Shown here: positions 42,663 to 50,667 of the stretch, piece after piece
Position numbering within the stretch: the stretch's first letter is position 1
Layout: every line of letters starts with the position of its first letter
Source of the DNA: Polyangia bacterium
GTDB lineage: Bacteria; Myxococcota_A; Polyangia; Nannocystales; Nannocystaceae
NCBI GenBank assembly: GCA_030429545.1
Contig: JAUIFF010000015.1
Location: 148,241 to 212,240 of the forward strand
Direction of reading: 5' to 3'
DNA: 64,000 nucleotides
The notes under the pieces: model-generated
The model's database searches: none
What the model was told of the DNA's origin: nothing
Seen by the model: the letters and a program-made list of their open reading frames with translations, nothing else
Made by a program: the position numbers and the translations under genes

Positions 42663-42943
42663 ATACACCAAGCTTTGGCAATGTGCTGCGTATGCTGGCG
42701 AACGTTTGCCGGGTGATTGACCGCAAGCACAGCGACCGCGAGCGGACAATTCCCGACTTTAGCTCGATATCAAAGCACGGTTTTGGGGCCGCAATGGGCG
42801 ATGACACAGGTTTTGGCTCGGCCATGGGTGCCCCCGGTATCGACGTGACCTATGCGCCCGACCACACAACAGCCGAGCGAGCACAAGCGGATTTCAATCG
42901 CCAGGTCGGCCGGTTTTCTCGCAGGAAGCGGCGAGGGTCGTGA
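42647..42943 (+). CDS. Small protein with basic tail
   Basis: 98 residues from ATG 42647 with gggagaa just upstream. Middle is Gly/Asp rich, repeating a GFGAAMGDD/GFGSAMGAP motif; the end is RRKRRGS. It overlaps both neighbouring genes by 4-16 bp. Function unknown. Confidence 0.65.
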   Translation: MQDDVNTPSFGNVLRMLANVCRVIDRKHSDRERTIPDFSSISKHGFGAAMGDDTGFGSAMGAPGIDVTYAPDHTTAERAQADFNRQVGRFSRRKRRGS

Positions 42944-44790
42944 CCTGGTACGACAAAACCCGCAACGGCTACAACCAGCCGCAGTACGAGTTTGCCGGCT
43001 TTCCGCTGTGGGCACTGGCCATCTGGGAACCTGAGGACCTCGATGCCGTTGTCATTCGGGCCAAAGCTGCGGGCTGGCACTACTGGGATCGATACGATGA
43101 CCATGCATCCGAGCGTGTCATTTTGGTGATGGTCCCCGAGGTGATGCACCTGCCGCAGGCGCACTATCCCGACCCTGCGAGCGTTCGGGATACGCGGCTG
43201 CGGATGAAGGGGCTGCAGGAGATCGATGAGCTTCCCCGTATGCTCAAAAAAGCTGCACGTGAGAAGTCGATCGAGGTCAGCGACCTTCCGGATGGTTTGA
43301 TCGCAAATCCAAACACGCCTGCACAGGTTGCCGAGGCGTATTTGCGTACGCAAGTTTTGGACGATGAGGACAGCCAGCTGATCGACTTGATCGGTCTGTA
43401 CCTTCGGCATCTTTCCCGCTGGCAAAATGTAAAAGACCACAGCCAGAACATCATGTACGAGTTCGTACCGGTAGAGATCCGGTCGATGACCCCGCAGGGG
43501 TGCCTAGCATTCGTCGCGGAACACTGGGAGATGGGCGACGGCGCGTTCGATGAGTGGCTGCGTCGGAATATGCTGCAAAACTCGACCCTTGTCCGCTTGA
43601 GTGTGGCGAGGGCACTTGCACGGAGTAAGAAGAAACCTGTTTGGGTGAAGGGAACCAGCGAGAACCGAAGTGGGGCGATTGTTGGGACTGAAACCTATGT
43701 CGAAATCGAGGAGGGCCCAGATACAGGTGTTTGCGTGTTGTCGATGACAAGCCCGAGCGTGCGAGACCGACAGATAGCGTGTGGGAGCGCTCCGAAACTC
43801 AAGGACCGCGCCGAGAAAATATTCGAGAAGTGGAAGCATTACGACCCCCCGAGGATTCGGCCTGCCCATCCATTTTCCCGAGGTTTTGGCATGGAGGTGG
43901 AGGTGAGCGATGACGCAATGCCGTTTGCGCTCATCCAGGACAATGCGTTTGTCGACAACGACCACGTCGAATCATTCGACGACGGCAAGGCCATGATGGA
44001 ACGACTGTTCTTCAATGGCTATGAGCATACAATTTCGTTGTCACGCGAAGGGCAACATAGAGTCGCGGTGATTCTCTCCCCAGGTGTGAGCTGGTACGGC
44101 GTCGACCTTCCGTCAGGCCCCGAACTTCTCCGACTCGAGCGGATCATTCACGGGCACCTAAACTACTCGCAAGCACCCACAGACCTTCGCAAACTAGCGA
44201 TCGGGGGCTGGCGACAGGCTCGGCCCGAAAGCGAGGTAGCATCGCAGCACGGGACACCTGCGGCACAGGCTGAAATGCACTATCCCGGGGTCAATGTCCC
44301 GACACAGTTTTTTCGAGCCCTGTCGGATTATCAACACAAGAACGGGAAGTTCGCCGACCTAACACCACGCGAGTCGGCGTTGCTAATCTACAATTTTTGG
44401 CACCTTGGCGATGTTCGGTTTCGACGCTGGCTCAAGCAAAAGGCAAAGCCGACCCAAGCCTACTTTGACCATATCGCGGAAGCTGCCAGCAGCTTCGGTT
44501 TGCCCATTGCACAGACCCAGCCACTTTCATGGCATGTAGATCCAGTCTATGTACCGCATGAGCGACGAGAGTTTGCAATCTTGACCGAGACGGTGATTGC
44601 AGCGGTACGAACAGGCGAGCACAGCAATATCGCGGTCCTGTGGTTCAAAGAGGGCAACGATGTCGTCGCAGCAGCATGCGGCACACCGCGAGAGATGCAC
44701 CAGATTGTCGAGCAACTGTACAAGGACCGCCACAAGTGGCGCAACGAACCGTCGCCGATGGTGTACCTGCAACAAAGGAGGTCGGCATGA
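42940..44790 (+). CDS. Module N-A-B-A-B protein (paralogue 4)
   Basis: A 616-residue protein starting with GTG 42940 inside the previous stop. Module N (residues about 10-70: IRAKAAGWHYWDRYDDHASE, then VILVMV), A1 near 150-210 (FVAEHWEMGDGAFDEWL), B1 near 240-300 (TGVCVLSMTSPS to IACG), A2 near 450-505 (LIYNFWHLGDVRFRRWL), B2 near 540-600 (SNIAVLWFKEGN to AACG). No Lys-rich linker. It is the largest member of the family. It overlaps the next gene by 4 bp. Confidence 0.8.
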   Translation: MTWYDKTRNGYNQPQYEFAGFPLWALAIWEPEDLDAVVIRAKAAGWHYWDRYDDHASERVILVMVPEVMHLPQAHYPDPASVRDTRLRMKGLQEIDELPRMLKKAAREKSIEVSDLPDGLIANPNTPAQVAEAYLRTQVLDDEDSQLIDLIGLYLRHLSRWQNVKDHSQNIMYEFVPVEIRSMTPQGCLAFVAEHWEMGDGAFDEWLRRNMLQNSTLVRLSVARALARSKKKPVWVKGTSENRSGAIVGTETYVEIEEGPDTGVCVLSMTSPSVRDRQIACGSAPKLKDRAEKIFEKWKHYDPPRIRPAHPFSRGFGMEVEVSDDAMPFALIQDNAFVDNDHVESFDDGKAMMERLFFNGYEHTISLSREGQHRVAVILSPGVSWYGVDLPSGPELLRLERIIHGHLNYSQAPTDLRKLAIGGWRQARPESEVASQHGTPAAQAEMHYPGVNVPTQFFRALSDYQHKNGKFADLTPRESALLIYNFWHLGDVRFRRWLKQKAKPTQAYFDHIAEAASSFGLPIAQTQPLSWHVDPVYVPHERREFAILTETVIAAVRTGEHSNIAVLWFKEGNDVVAAACGTPREMHQIVEQLYKDRHKWRNEPSPMVYLQQRRSA

Positions 44791-44912
44791 GTCGCAACGA
44801 TACTGTCGAGTTGTTTCAAAAGGCCATGATGTGGTCAGGCAGCGCGTTTGTCCTCGGGGCCATGTTTGGGTTTGCCATCGGGCTGCACATCACAAAGGAA
44901 CCCACACCATGA
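44787..44912 (+). CDS. 41-residue membrane protein
   Basis: Almost entirely a single hydrophobic helix (MWSGSAFVLGAMFGFAIGL) with short polar ends. ATG overlaps the previous TGA, and its own TGA overlaps the next ATG, so it is a genuine coupled small gene. Confidence 0.75.
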   Translation: MSRNDTVELFQKAMMWSGSAFVLGAMFGFAIGLHITKEPTP

Positions 44913-45649
44913 GTGAACGGCCCAAATACCTGTACCTGGGTCTCGCTGGCCTCGGGATGGCCGGGGCATTTTTTGCCCTGCAAGAAATGTTTGGTTCGTC
45001 GGCCAAGCCGGTCGCCGAGCCAAATATAAAGAAACTCGCCGCGGTCGGCCCGATTGTGATTGCCCCACCCAAGGGGTTGATCACCGGTGAGGATACCCAC
45101 CGCGTCCAGGCGAAGCTACGCGAAGCAACCGGCCCGGTCGACATGGTGATCCACGCCTACGGCGGATTTCTGGCCGCGGTCGATCCGATTGTACATGCAG
45201 TCAAATCGTACAACCGCGGCAAGGTCCGGGCATTCGTCCCATACTTCGCCTACTCGGGCGGCACCATGGTCGCGCTGGCGGCCGACCAAATCGGCATGGG
45301 CGAAGGCGCAGTGTTAGGGCCCGTCGACCCGCAAATATCCGGTTTTGCAGCCGCAGACCTGATCGGCCTGAGCAACCGCAAAAGCGCCGATGCAATCGAC
45401 GACGCGTTCGTGTTGATGGCCGGCCTGGCTGAGAAGACATACAACGAAACCCGCACCCTGGTCGAGCAACTGGTCAAGAGTCGAGCCGCCCTCGACAGGC
45501 TCACCAGCGGGTCAACCTCGCACGCCAAGCCAATCACGTTCGCCGAGGCCAAGACGTTGCAGCTACCGGTATCCGAGGGGGTGCCCGAGGCGTATTACCG
45601 GTTGTTAGAGGGACGGCTCAAGCGGCCGCGGATTTTGTGGGAGTTGTAG
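44909..45649 (+). CDS. Membrane-anchored ClpP/SDH_sah-type serine protease
   Basis: A 246-residue protein. N-terminal membrane anchor (LYLGLAGLGMAGAFFAL), then a crotonase/ClpP fold of the SDH_sah type: VDMVIHAYGGFLAAVDPI near residue 75, nucleophile Ser in AYSGGTMVALAADQIGM near 115, and GAVLGPVDPQI near 133. Family members cleave membrane or envelope proteins. It could mature the element's membrane proteins or remodel the host envelope. The start is ATG 44909, coupled to the 41-residue gene. Confidence 0.75.
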   Translation: MSERPKYLYLGLAGLGMAGAFFALQEMFGSSAKPVAEPNIKKLAAVGPIVIAPPKGLITGEDTHRVQAKLREATGPVDMVIHAYGGFLAAVDPIVHAVKSYNRGKVRAFVPYFAYSGGTMVALAADQIGMGEGAVLGPVDPQISGFAAADLIGLSNRKSADAIDDAFVLMAGLAEKTYNETRTLVEQLVKSRAALDRLTSGSTSHAKPITFAEAKTLQLPVSEGVPEAYYRLLEGRLKRPRILWEL

Positions 45650-45658
45650 GAGGTCACG

Positions 45659-46474
45659 ATGGGTGTCGTAAAAGATGTAGTTACAATCGCAGGTGCAGGC
45701 ATCGTTGTCGCCGGAGGAGTGCTGTGGTTTCTCAACAAACGCCGAGGCGGTAGCGGGTTTGGCTTGTCGCTGTTTGGCGGGGGTGGCCACGAAGGCGGCA
45801 CCGAACTCGATGGAGTCGAAGAATCCGGCCCGCTCGACGAAGACGGCGGCGACGGGGGCAAGGGCAAGGGAAAGACCGAGGACGGGACAAGCAAGGACGG
45901 AGGGGCAACCGGCTCGACAGGCGAAGGCAAGAACGCGTCATCTGGCTCAGGAGGAAAGTCTCAAGGGTCAGGTAAGGGAAGCAAAAAAGACGGCGAAGGA
46001 GGCACGAGTAAGGGCGGCGAGGGCCTCGGAGGGGGCTCAGGCGGCGGCATCGGGCACGGCGAAGGCTCGGGGAGTTCCGGGGGCGTCGACGAGGTCGCAG
46101 GCGACGGTGAAGTCGAGGAGGGCGGCGGTGACGGGGGCGAAATGGACCCGTTGCACGGTTGGGGCGATGTCATGATCGAGGTCGACCTACCCAAGCCCGA
46201 CACCAGCTCGAAGAAGCTCGAAGCGGTAGCGAACACAATCTATACGCTTGTCGAACAAGCTGTATTTGCAACAAACCTACCGGGGCCATTGGCGAAGTTT
46301 AACCCCGAGCTCGGCTCGGTCCTTCACTACTGGGCTGATGTGGCGCTGCACTCCAACTACAAGTTACCGCCGGGTCGGCTCGACCCCGAGAACAAGACCC
46401 ACGTGCCGTGGATCAACCTGTGGCTGGATATCCGGCATTTGGTTATCCGAGTTGAAAACGAAGTGAACGGTTAG
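45659..46474 (+). CDS. Membrane-anchored protein with Gly/Ser/Glu low-complexity stalk
   Basis: A 271-residue protein: N-terminal membrane helix (VTIAGAGIVVAGGVLWFL), Gly/Ser/Lys/Asp stalk of about 115 residues, then a C-terminal globular domain of about 105 residues (LEAVANTIYTLVEQAVF, LGSVLHYWADVAL). Weak similarity of the LGSV segment to the next gene's N-terminal domain was noted. No catalytic motif. Confidence 0.7.
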   Translation: MGVVKDVVTIAGAGIVVAGGVLWFLNKRRGGSGFGLSLFGGGGHEGGTELDGVEESGPLDEDGGDGGKGKGKTEDGTSKDGGATGSTGEGKNASSGSGGKSQGSGKGSKKDGEGGTSKGGEGLGGGSGGGIGHGEGSGSSGGVDEVAGDGEVEEGGGDGGEMDPLHGWGDVMIEVDLPKPDTSSKKLEAVANTIYTLVEQAVFATNLPGPLAKFNPELGSVLHYWADVALHSNYKLPPGRLDPENKTHVPWINLWLDIRHLVIRVENEVNG

Positions 46475-46490
46475 GGAAGGAAGTGATGGG

Positions 46491-47777
46491 ATGACACTCA
46501 ACCAAGAACTCAAGAACCTTGCAGCGTCAACGCTCGGCATCGACATCGACGATGAGATAGATGAAATCGCGGGCGTGCTCGGTCCACTGGTCGATGAGCT
46601 ACACGCGTTCGTCCAAGCAAAAGATGTTGGTACCGCAAGTATTTTGGAGTACCCACGCCTGGGCTACGTGAGAATGGCGATGTGGCCATTCAAACAGGTC
46701 GTGCGCACGTCTTCGTTCAAGACACGACTCGCACTGTATGACAAATACGCGCGTGCACTCGACGAATTCTACAAGTCCAGCGACTCGTTGGAGAAGTATG
46801 GGATAGAGTGGGATTCGCGGTTAGGATCGGTCGTGCGCTACTTCCTGGGGCAGGCTCAGACGTTGAGCCGAGATGTCCTGACGCCGCGGGAGCGGCTGCA
46901 TATGGCCGAAAGTGAGAACGCGCGACTTCGAAAAACAATCGACTCACTCAAGGACATGTTGGCCGAGGAGGTGTCGCGTCTTTCGGGCGAGCGTTTGGGC
47001 AAACAAGACCCCGCCGAATCGCCTCGGTCAGTTGAATCCGATCTTGTCGGTCCCTCGCCGGCTGTACTCGCGCAACTGGAGGCCAGTGGCGTCGTGAAAC
47101 GTAACCTGGTGCCTCTAGAGGTTGAGGCCCCAGACAAATCGGTAGTCGAACCTACAGTAAGACCACGTGAGCCGAGTACTTCAAACCTTGAAGCGTCGCG
47201 CTCCCCGGATCGCCCAAGTCAACAGTCAAACGTTTTCGCCAGGGTCGAACAGTCTGCACGTGACTCCCTTCAAGCCATGACTGACGAGGACCGGGATCGT
47301 CTCTTGGCGGCTGCCCTGGCTGCCAGAGACATCAACCTTGATGTGCTGACCTCACCACCAAAACCGCGTGAGACGAGTACAACAAGTCGGCTTTTGTCGT
47401 TGCTCAAGGCGCGGCGAAACGGCGAGTACATCGACGAGTTGCTGACATCGCGGTTGCAGTCACAGACCTACGCAAAGGTTGTTCGACAGCTGCGGAGCGA
47501 GGGGACGACTTTGCGAACTCCCGAGGAGTTGCTCGAGCAACAGGTCCAGGAGATTCGGCGCGGGTTCGCCGAGTCCGGAATGTCTTTCGAGGAACTCGCA
47601 CGGAAATCCTGTGTGAACCCAGGGTCGTTGCGGAAACTCTTGGAGGGAACGCCGAGCACCCGAGTGCGTGTAGGTACACTCATTCGAGTGATCGTAGCGC
47701 TTCGCATCTCGTTCACCGGGCTGCTTTGGTACAAAGAAACTCCGGCTCAACGCGCCGGGGCCAAGCGGGTGCATTAA
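46491..47777 (+). CDS. Coiled-coil protein with C-terminal XRE-like HTH
   Basis: A 428-residue protein. Helical N-terminal domain (1-140, including LGSVVRYFLGQAQ), a short coiled coil (AESENARLRKTIDSLKDML), disordered middle, and at about residues 362-405 an HTH-like segment (MSFEELARKSCVNPGSLRKL) resembling Cro/XRE domains. It may bind DNA and control the operon or tie DNA to other element proteins. Regulator or structural DNA-binding role remains open. Confidence 0.65.
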   Translation: MTLNQELKNLAASTLGIDIDDEIDEIAGVLGPLVDELHAFVQAKDVGTASILEYPRLGYVRMAMWPFKQVVRTSSFKTRLALYDKYARALDEFYKSSDSLEKYGIEWDSRLGSVVRYFLGQAQTLSRDVLTPRERLHMAESENARLRKTIDSLKDMLAEEVSRLSGERLGKQDPAESPRSVESDLVGPSPAVLAQLEASGVVKRNLVPLEVEAPDKSVVEPTVRPREPSTSNLEASRSPDRPSQQSNVFARVEQSARDSLQAMTDEDRDRLLAAALAARDINLDVLTSPPKPRETSTTSRLLSLLKARRNGEYIDELLTSRLQSQTYAKVVRQLRSEGTTLRTPEELLEQQVQEIRRGFAESGMSFEELARKSCVNPGSLRKLLEGTPSTRVRVGTLIRVIVALRISFTGLLWYKETPAQRAGAKRVH

Positions 47778-47795
47778 CCGAGAGGAGGCTGCGAG

Positions 47796-48488
47796 ATGAA
47801 ACTAGTCCCGAAAAAACTAAACATGGGAACCGTGGGCAGCGTCTGGCTCGAATTCCTAACCGACAACTGGATGATAGAAGCTCACAAAGCCAGGGCCGAG
47901 GCCGCAGGATTTCGTGAATTGACCGACTACGCATTTCACGACGGGGCTTCAAAGGTTCTACTGGTTCGCGTCAACGCAAGCTCGTTCGAAGATGTCTCGA
48001 AGTGGGGCCTAAGCACCGAGGCAGTCGAAGTGATGAAGGTCGCCCGCGAGGTCATCGACGGCACACGGGAGGCAATCCCGGTGCCCACGAGGATGCTGCG
48101 AGACCTCGAGCAAGCGCTCCGCGACACCACCGACTCTGACCCCGTAGCGGCGATAACCCGAGCTTTGCCCGACCATGAGCCGCAGCCCGTTGTGCGCAAG
48201 TTGGTTGAGTTGTACGCACACAGGGTTATGGATGTATTTGCAAGGTACCAAAGGCGCACAGGAGGGCAGGCGCCGAAGTTCAGCGAGCGGGGGCTAGTGG
48301 CGTTCGTTCGTGAACACTGGGCCCGGGGCGATGCCGGGATTTTCAAGGCGGCAGATAGGCATTTCAAAAAGCGAACCGCGAAGATGAGGAAGCCGAACGA
48401 CTCCGTTGGTACTGAGGCGCGAACCCCAAAACACGGGCCCAAAACCACGGCGAGCCTTCAAATGCTGCGCCGGGCCTGTCGACTCTAG
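47796..48488 (+). CDS. Module N-A protein with basic tail (paralogue 5)
   Basis: A 230-residue protein. Module N (RAEAAGFRELTDYAFHDGAS, then VLLVRV, about residues 25-55) matches that of the 616-residue paralogue; module A near 120-185 ends in FVREHWARGDAGI. Module B is absent; instead the end is basic and probably disordered (HFKKRTAKMRKP). It is the simplest family member and useful for defining module limits. Confidence 0.75.
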   Translation: MKLVPKKLNMGTVGSVWLEFLTDNWMIEAHKARAEAAGFRELTDYAFHDGASKVLLVRVNASSFEDVSKWGLSTEAVEVMKVAREVIDGTREAIPVPTRMLRDLEQALRDTTDSDPVAAITRALPDHEPQPVVRKLVELYAHRVMDVFARYQRRTGGQAPKFSERGLVAFVREHWARGDAGIFKAADRHFKKRTAKMRKPNDSVGTEARTPKHGPKTTASLQMLRRACRL

Positions 48489-48498
48489 GAACCGGACA

Positions 48499-50292
48499 AT
48501 GCTGATCGACTCAACCAGCGAGGAGTTCAAGAAACTGTTTGCGGGAATGGACCTGCACGCAGCATTTCAAAGCCGTTTGCCATCACACGATTTGATCGTC
48601 GCGTCACTGTCGGACCCGTCGATCGATCCCTACGGTACGGAGTCGCCCGTCAACCTCAACCTGGTGAACTTCCAAAACGTGACCGACCTAAAAGTCGGAA
48701 CGAAACACATGCTCAAGCAAATCGTGTTGCCAGGTCAGGACGACGGGACGTTCGGATTCTTGAAGTCATCAACGGCTGCGTTGGAGAACATCATGTTGTT
48801 TGAGAGCGTGCCGGAGCTCCTCACGAATGACGGGGTGTTTGAAAAACTCGGGGTGGCGACGGGTGGCAAAAAACCTGCGGACGCGATCAAGGGGGTGGCG
48901 TACGCGGTTGGGATGTCTGCTCTCAGTGCGATGGGGCCAGTGGGGGCCGCTGCCGCGGCGATCATCGGGTTTGGGATTGCGTTGGCGAACGCGTTCAAGA
49001 GTATCAAGCGAAAGAACGCGGAGGAGGAAGAACAGAAGATTTTGAATGCATATGCAGAGTTTCCGCCGCTGAGTGAGCCGGGGTCCGATTTAGATAATCA
49101 TGAGATTAATACGCGGTTGTTGCCGACGCTTCAGACTGGGGACTGGACTTCTATTTTTTCGCCTCGGTTTTCGGGGTCGTCGTGGACGGGTATCCCGCGA
49201 CTCGGTGGATTTGCTCTGGCTCCGGGCGAGAAAACTGGTGGCGTCAATCCGCTTGGGGCACCGGAGGAACGGTTTGTGCCGACCGGTGGGGTTGGATTTT
49301 GGCCTGGTGAGAATCGGATTGCGTCGATTCTTCAGGTGAAGCTGGACCCCCGGGCTAAGCTGGTTCGTGACTATCACTCATCAGGCTTTGCGCCTAACAA
49401 CGCCTTCTCTCAGGGGGTGGTGCAAGATGTGGGGGATTTTCTTGTTTCTACAACCAAGCTTGCCGCGATTGCTTGGAGCTGGGTCACTGAGTTGGATGAC
49501 AGTCCACATCTCTACAAGGTGGATGTTGGTGCCCTCCATGAGCGGTGGGCGAACTACTGTCGTTCTGGTATTGAGTTGGTTACAAACGGAGACCTTGCTA
49601 AGGTCGATGTAAATTTCTACAAAGGTGCAATCGCTTGTTCGGTGGGATCTTGGCAGTGTTGGTATGAAGAGGGTCGATATAAGAATGTAAACAATCGAGT
49701 GTATGGCTGGGACATGCTCAAAAAGGCCGGGCCGAATGCGTTTCACCCAAACCGCGAGAAAGGGCAGGGGTGTGTGATCGGACCATTCGATGCAAAGTCT
49801 GGGTGTCTCAGCAATATTTATGACGAGAAGACGAAGCTAGTTTTGGATGAAGTGTACAATCGTCAACGTTGGTTCCTCCGTCACTCGTTATTGTGCGCCT
49901 ATGTTCGGAGGTCATGGGCAGCTTTCCGAGATCCGGGGCTACGTAGTCTTCTCGACGAGATGCGTATGCTGCTGCTCGAACACCACGACCGGAGATACGT
50001 GGTGCTCGAGGATGTTCCCGACGGGGAGAAGCTCCCGAACGGACTAGATCTGCGGGGCGAGCTAATCAAGCGCGGCGTCGGCAAAGGAGCAGGCCGACTC
50101 GCGTTCGCGGCGAGGCCAGCTATTCGGCGACCGAAAGACCAGGCGCCGACCCTTCCGCCCAGCTCGGCAATGCCGTTTGAACTCGCTGGCTCAGTTCCTA
50201 GCATCACGCCGTGGTGGAAACACCAGGGAGCTGTTGCCGTTGGGCTTTGTGCCCTTGTGGGCGGGGGGCTGTACTTGGTAAACCGCCGCTGA
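48499..50292 (+). CDS. Last operon protein: internal hydrophobic hairpin and C-terminal anchor
   Basis: A 597-residue protein from ATG 48499, 10 bp after the previous stop. A Gly/Ala hydrophobic stretch lies near residues 135-170 (GPVGAAAAAIIGFGIALA), the middle is soluble and aromatic-rich, and a C-terminal membrane helix ends it (AVAVGLCALVGGGLYLV). Between about 49,030 and 49,900 the codons become clearly more AT-ending than in neighbouring genes, suggesting an exchanged segment. It could be a spike, receptor-binding or pore-forming protein; no family recognised. Confidence 0.7.
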   Translation: MLIDSTSEEFKKLFAGMDLHAAFQSRLPSHDLIVASLSDPSIDPYGTESPVNLNLVNFQNVTDLKVGTKHMLKQIVLPGQDDGTFGFLKSSTAALENIMLFESVPELLTNDGVFEKLGVATGGKKPADAIKGVAYAVGMSALSAMGPVGAAAAAIIGFGIALANAFKSIKRKNAEEEEQKILNAYAEFPPLSEPGSDLDNHEINTRLLPTLQTGDWTSIFSPRFSGSSWTGIPRLGGFALAPGEKTGGVNPLGAPEERFVPTGGVGFWPGENRIASILQVKLDPRAKLVRDYHSSGFAPNNAFSQGVVQDVGDFLVSTTKLAAIAWSWVTELDDSPHLYKVDVGALHERWANYCRSGIELVTNGDLAKVDVNFYKGAIACSVGSWQCWYEEGRYKNVNNRVYGWDMLKKAGPNAFHPNREKGQGCVIGPFDAKSGCLSNIYDEKTKLVLDEVYNRQRWFLRHSLLCAYVRRSWAAFRDPGLRSLLDEMRMLLLEHHDRRYVVLEDVPDGEKLPNGLDLRGELIKRGVGKGAGRLAFAARPAIRRPKDQAPTLPPSSAMPFELAGSVPSITPWWKHQGAVAVGLCALVGGGLYLVNRR

Positions 50293-50328
50293 GTTGACGA
50301 AATCGAACATGGTTGCTACCGTGCTCGC

Positions 50329-50667
50329 GTGCGCGCAATTCTCGCAGCCGCTTTTATCTTTTCGCTCTCGGGGTGCAAAGGCAAAACCGGTGATATTTGT
50401 TCCGAGTCGAGCGAGTGCCAGAGCGATAACTGCCGAAGCACGACGAGCGAGTCGGCCATAAGCCAGTGCACTTCGGACTGTCCGTGCTCTGACGGCGAGG
50501 TGTGTTGGGCGGGGCTTTGGTGCGTGGTCGAGTGTTCCGCTGGCTGCCCTGCTGCCACTGTATGCGAACCATCGTCAAACATTTGCGTCCCAGAGTGCAC
50601 GGCGGATTCCGATTGTAGTGCCGACCTGGTTTGTGCTGAGGGACTGTGTGTTTCTCCTGGGATGTGA
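50329..50667 (+). CDS. Small Cys-rich lipoprotein
   Basis: 112 residues from GTG 50329: signal peptide with lipobox SGC (Cys 16), then about 18 Cys residues in paired spacing (CSESSECQSDNC, CTADSDCSADLVC), as in disulfide-rich surface proteins of Nannocystaceae. It is coupled to the next gene by a TGATG overlap. Function unknown. Confidence 0.75.
   Translation: MRAILAAAFIFSLSGCKGKTGDICSESSECQSDNCRSTTSESAISQCTSDCPCSDGEVCWAGLWCVVECSAGCPAATVCEPSSNICVPECTADSDCSADLVCAEGLCVSPGM

Noticed and set aside
24023..50292. Ordinary tailed prophage
   Set aside because: No portal, large terminase, tail tube, tape measure or baseplate motif could be recognised in any product; the single Walker A found belongs to the helicase.
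24023..50292. Type IV or VI secretion system or conjugation module
   Set aside because: No VirB4/VirD4, relaxase, TssB/TssC or ClpV-like motif is visible.
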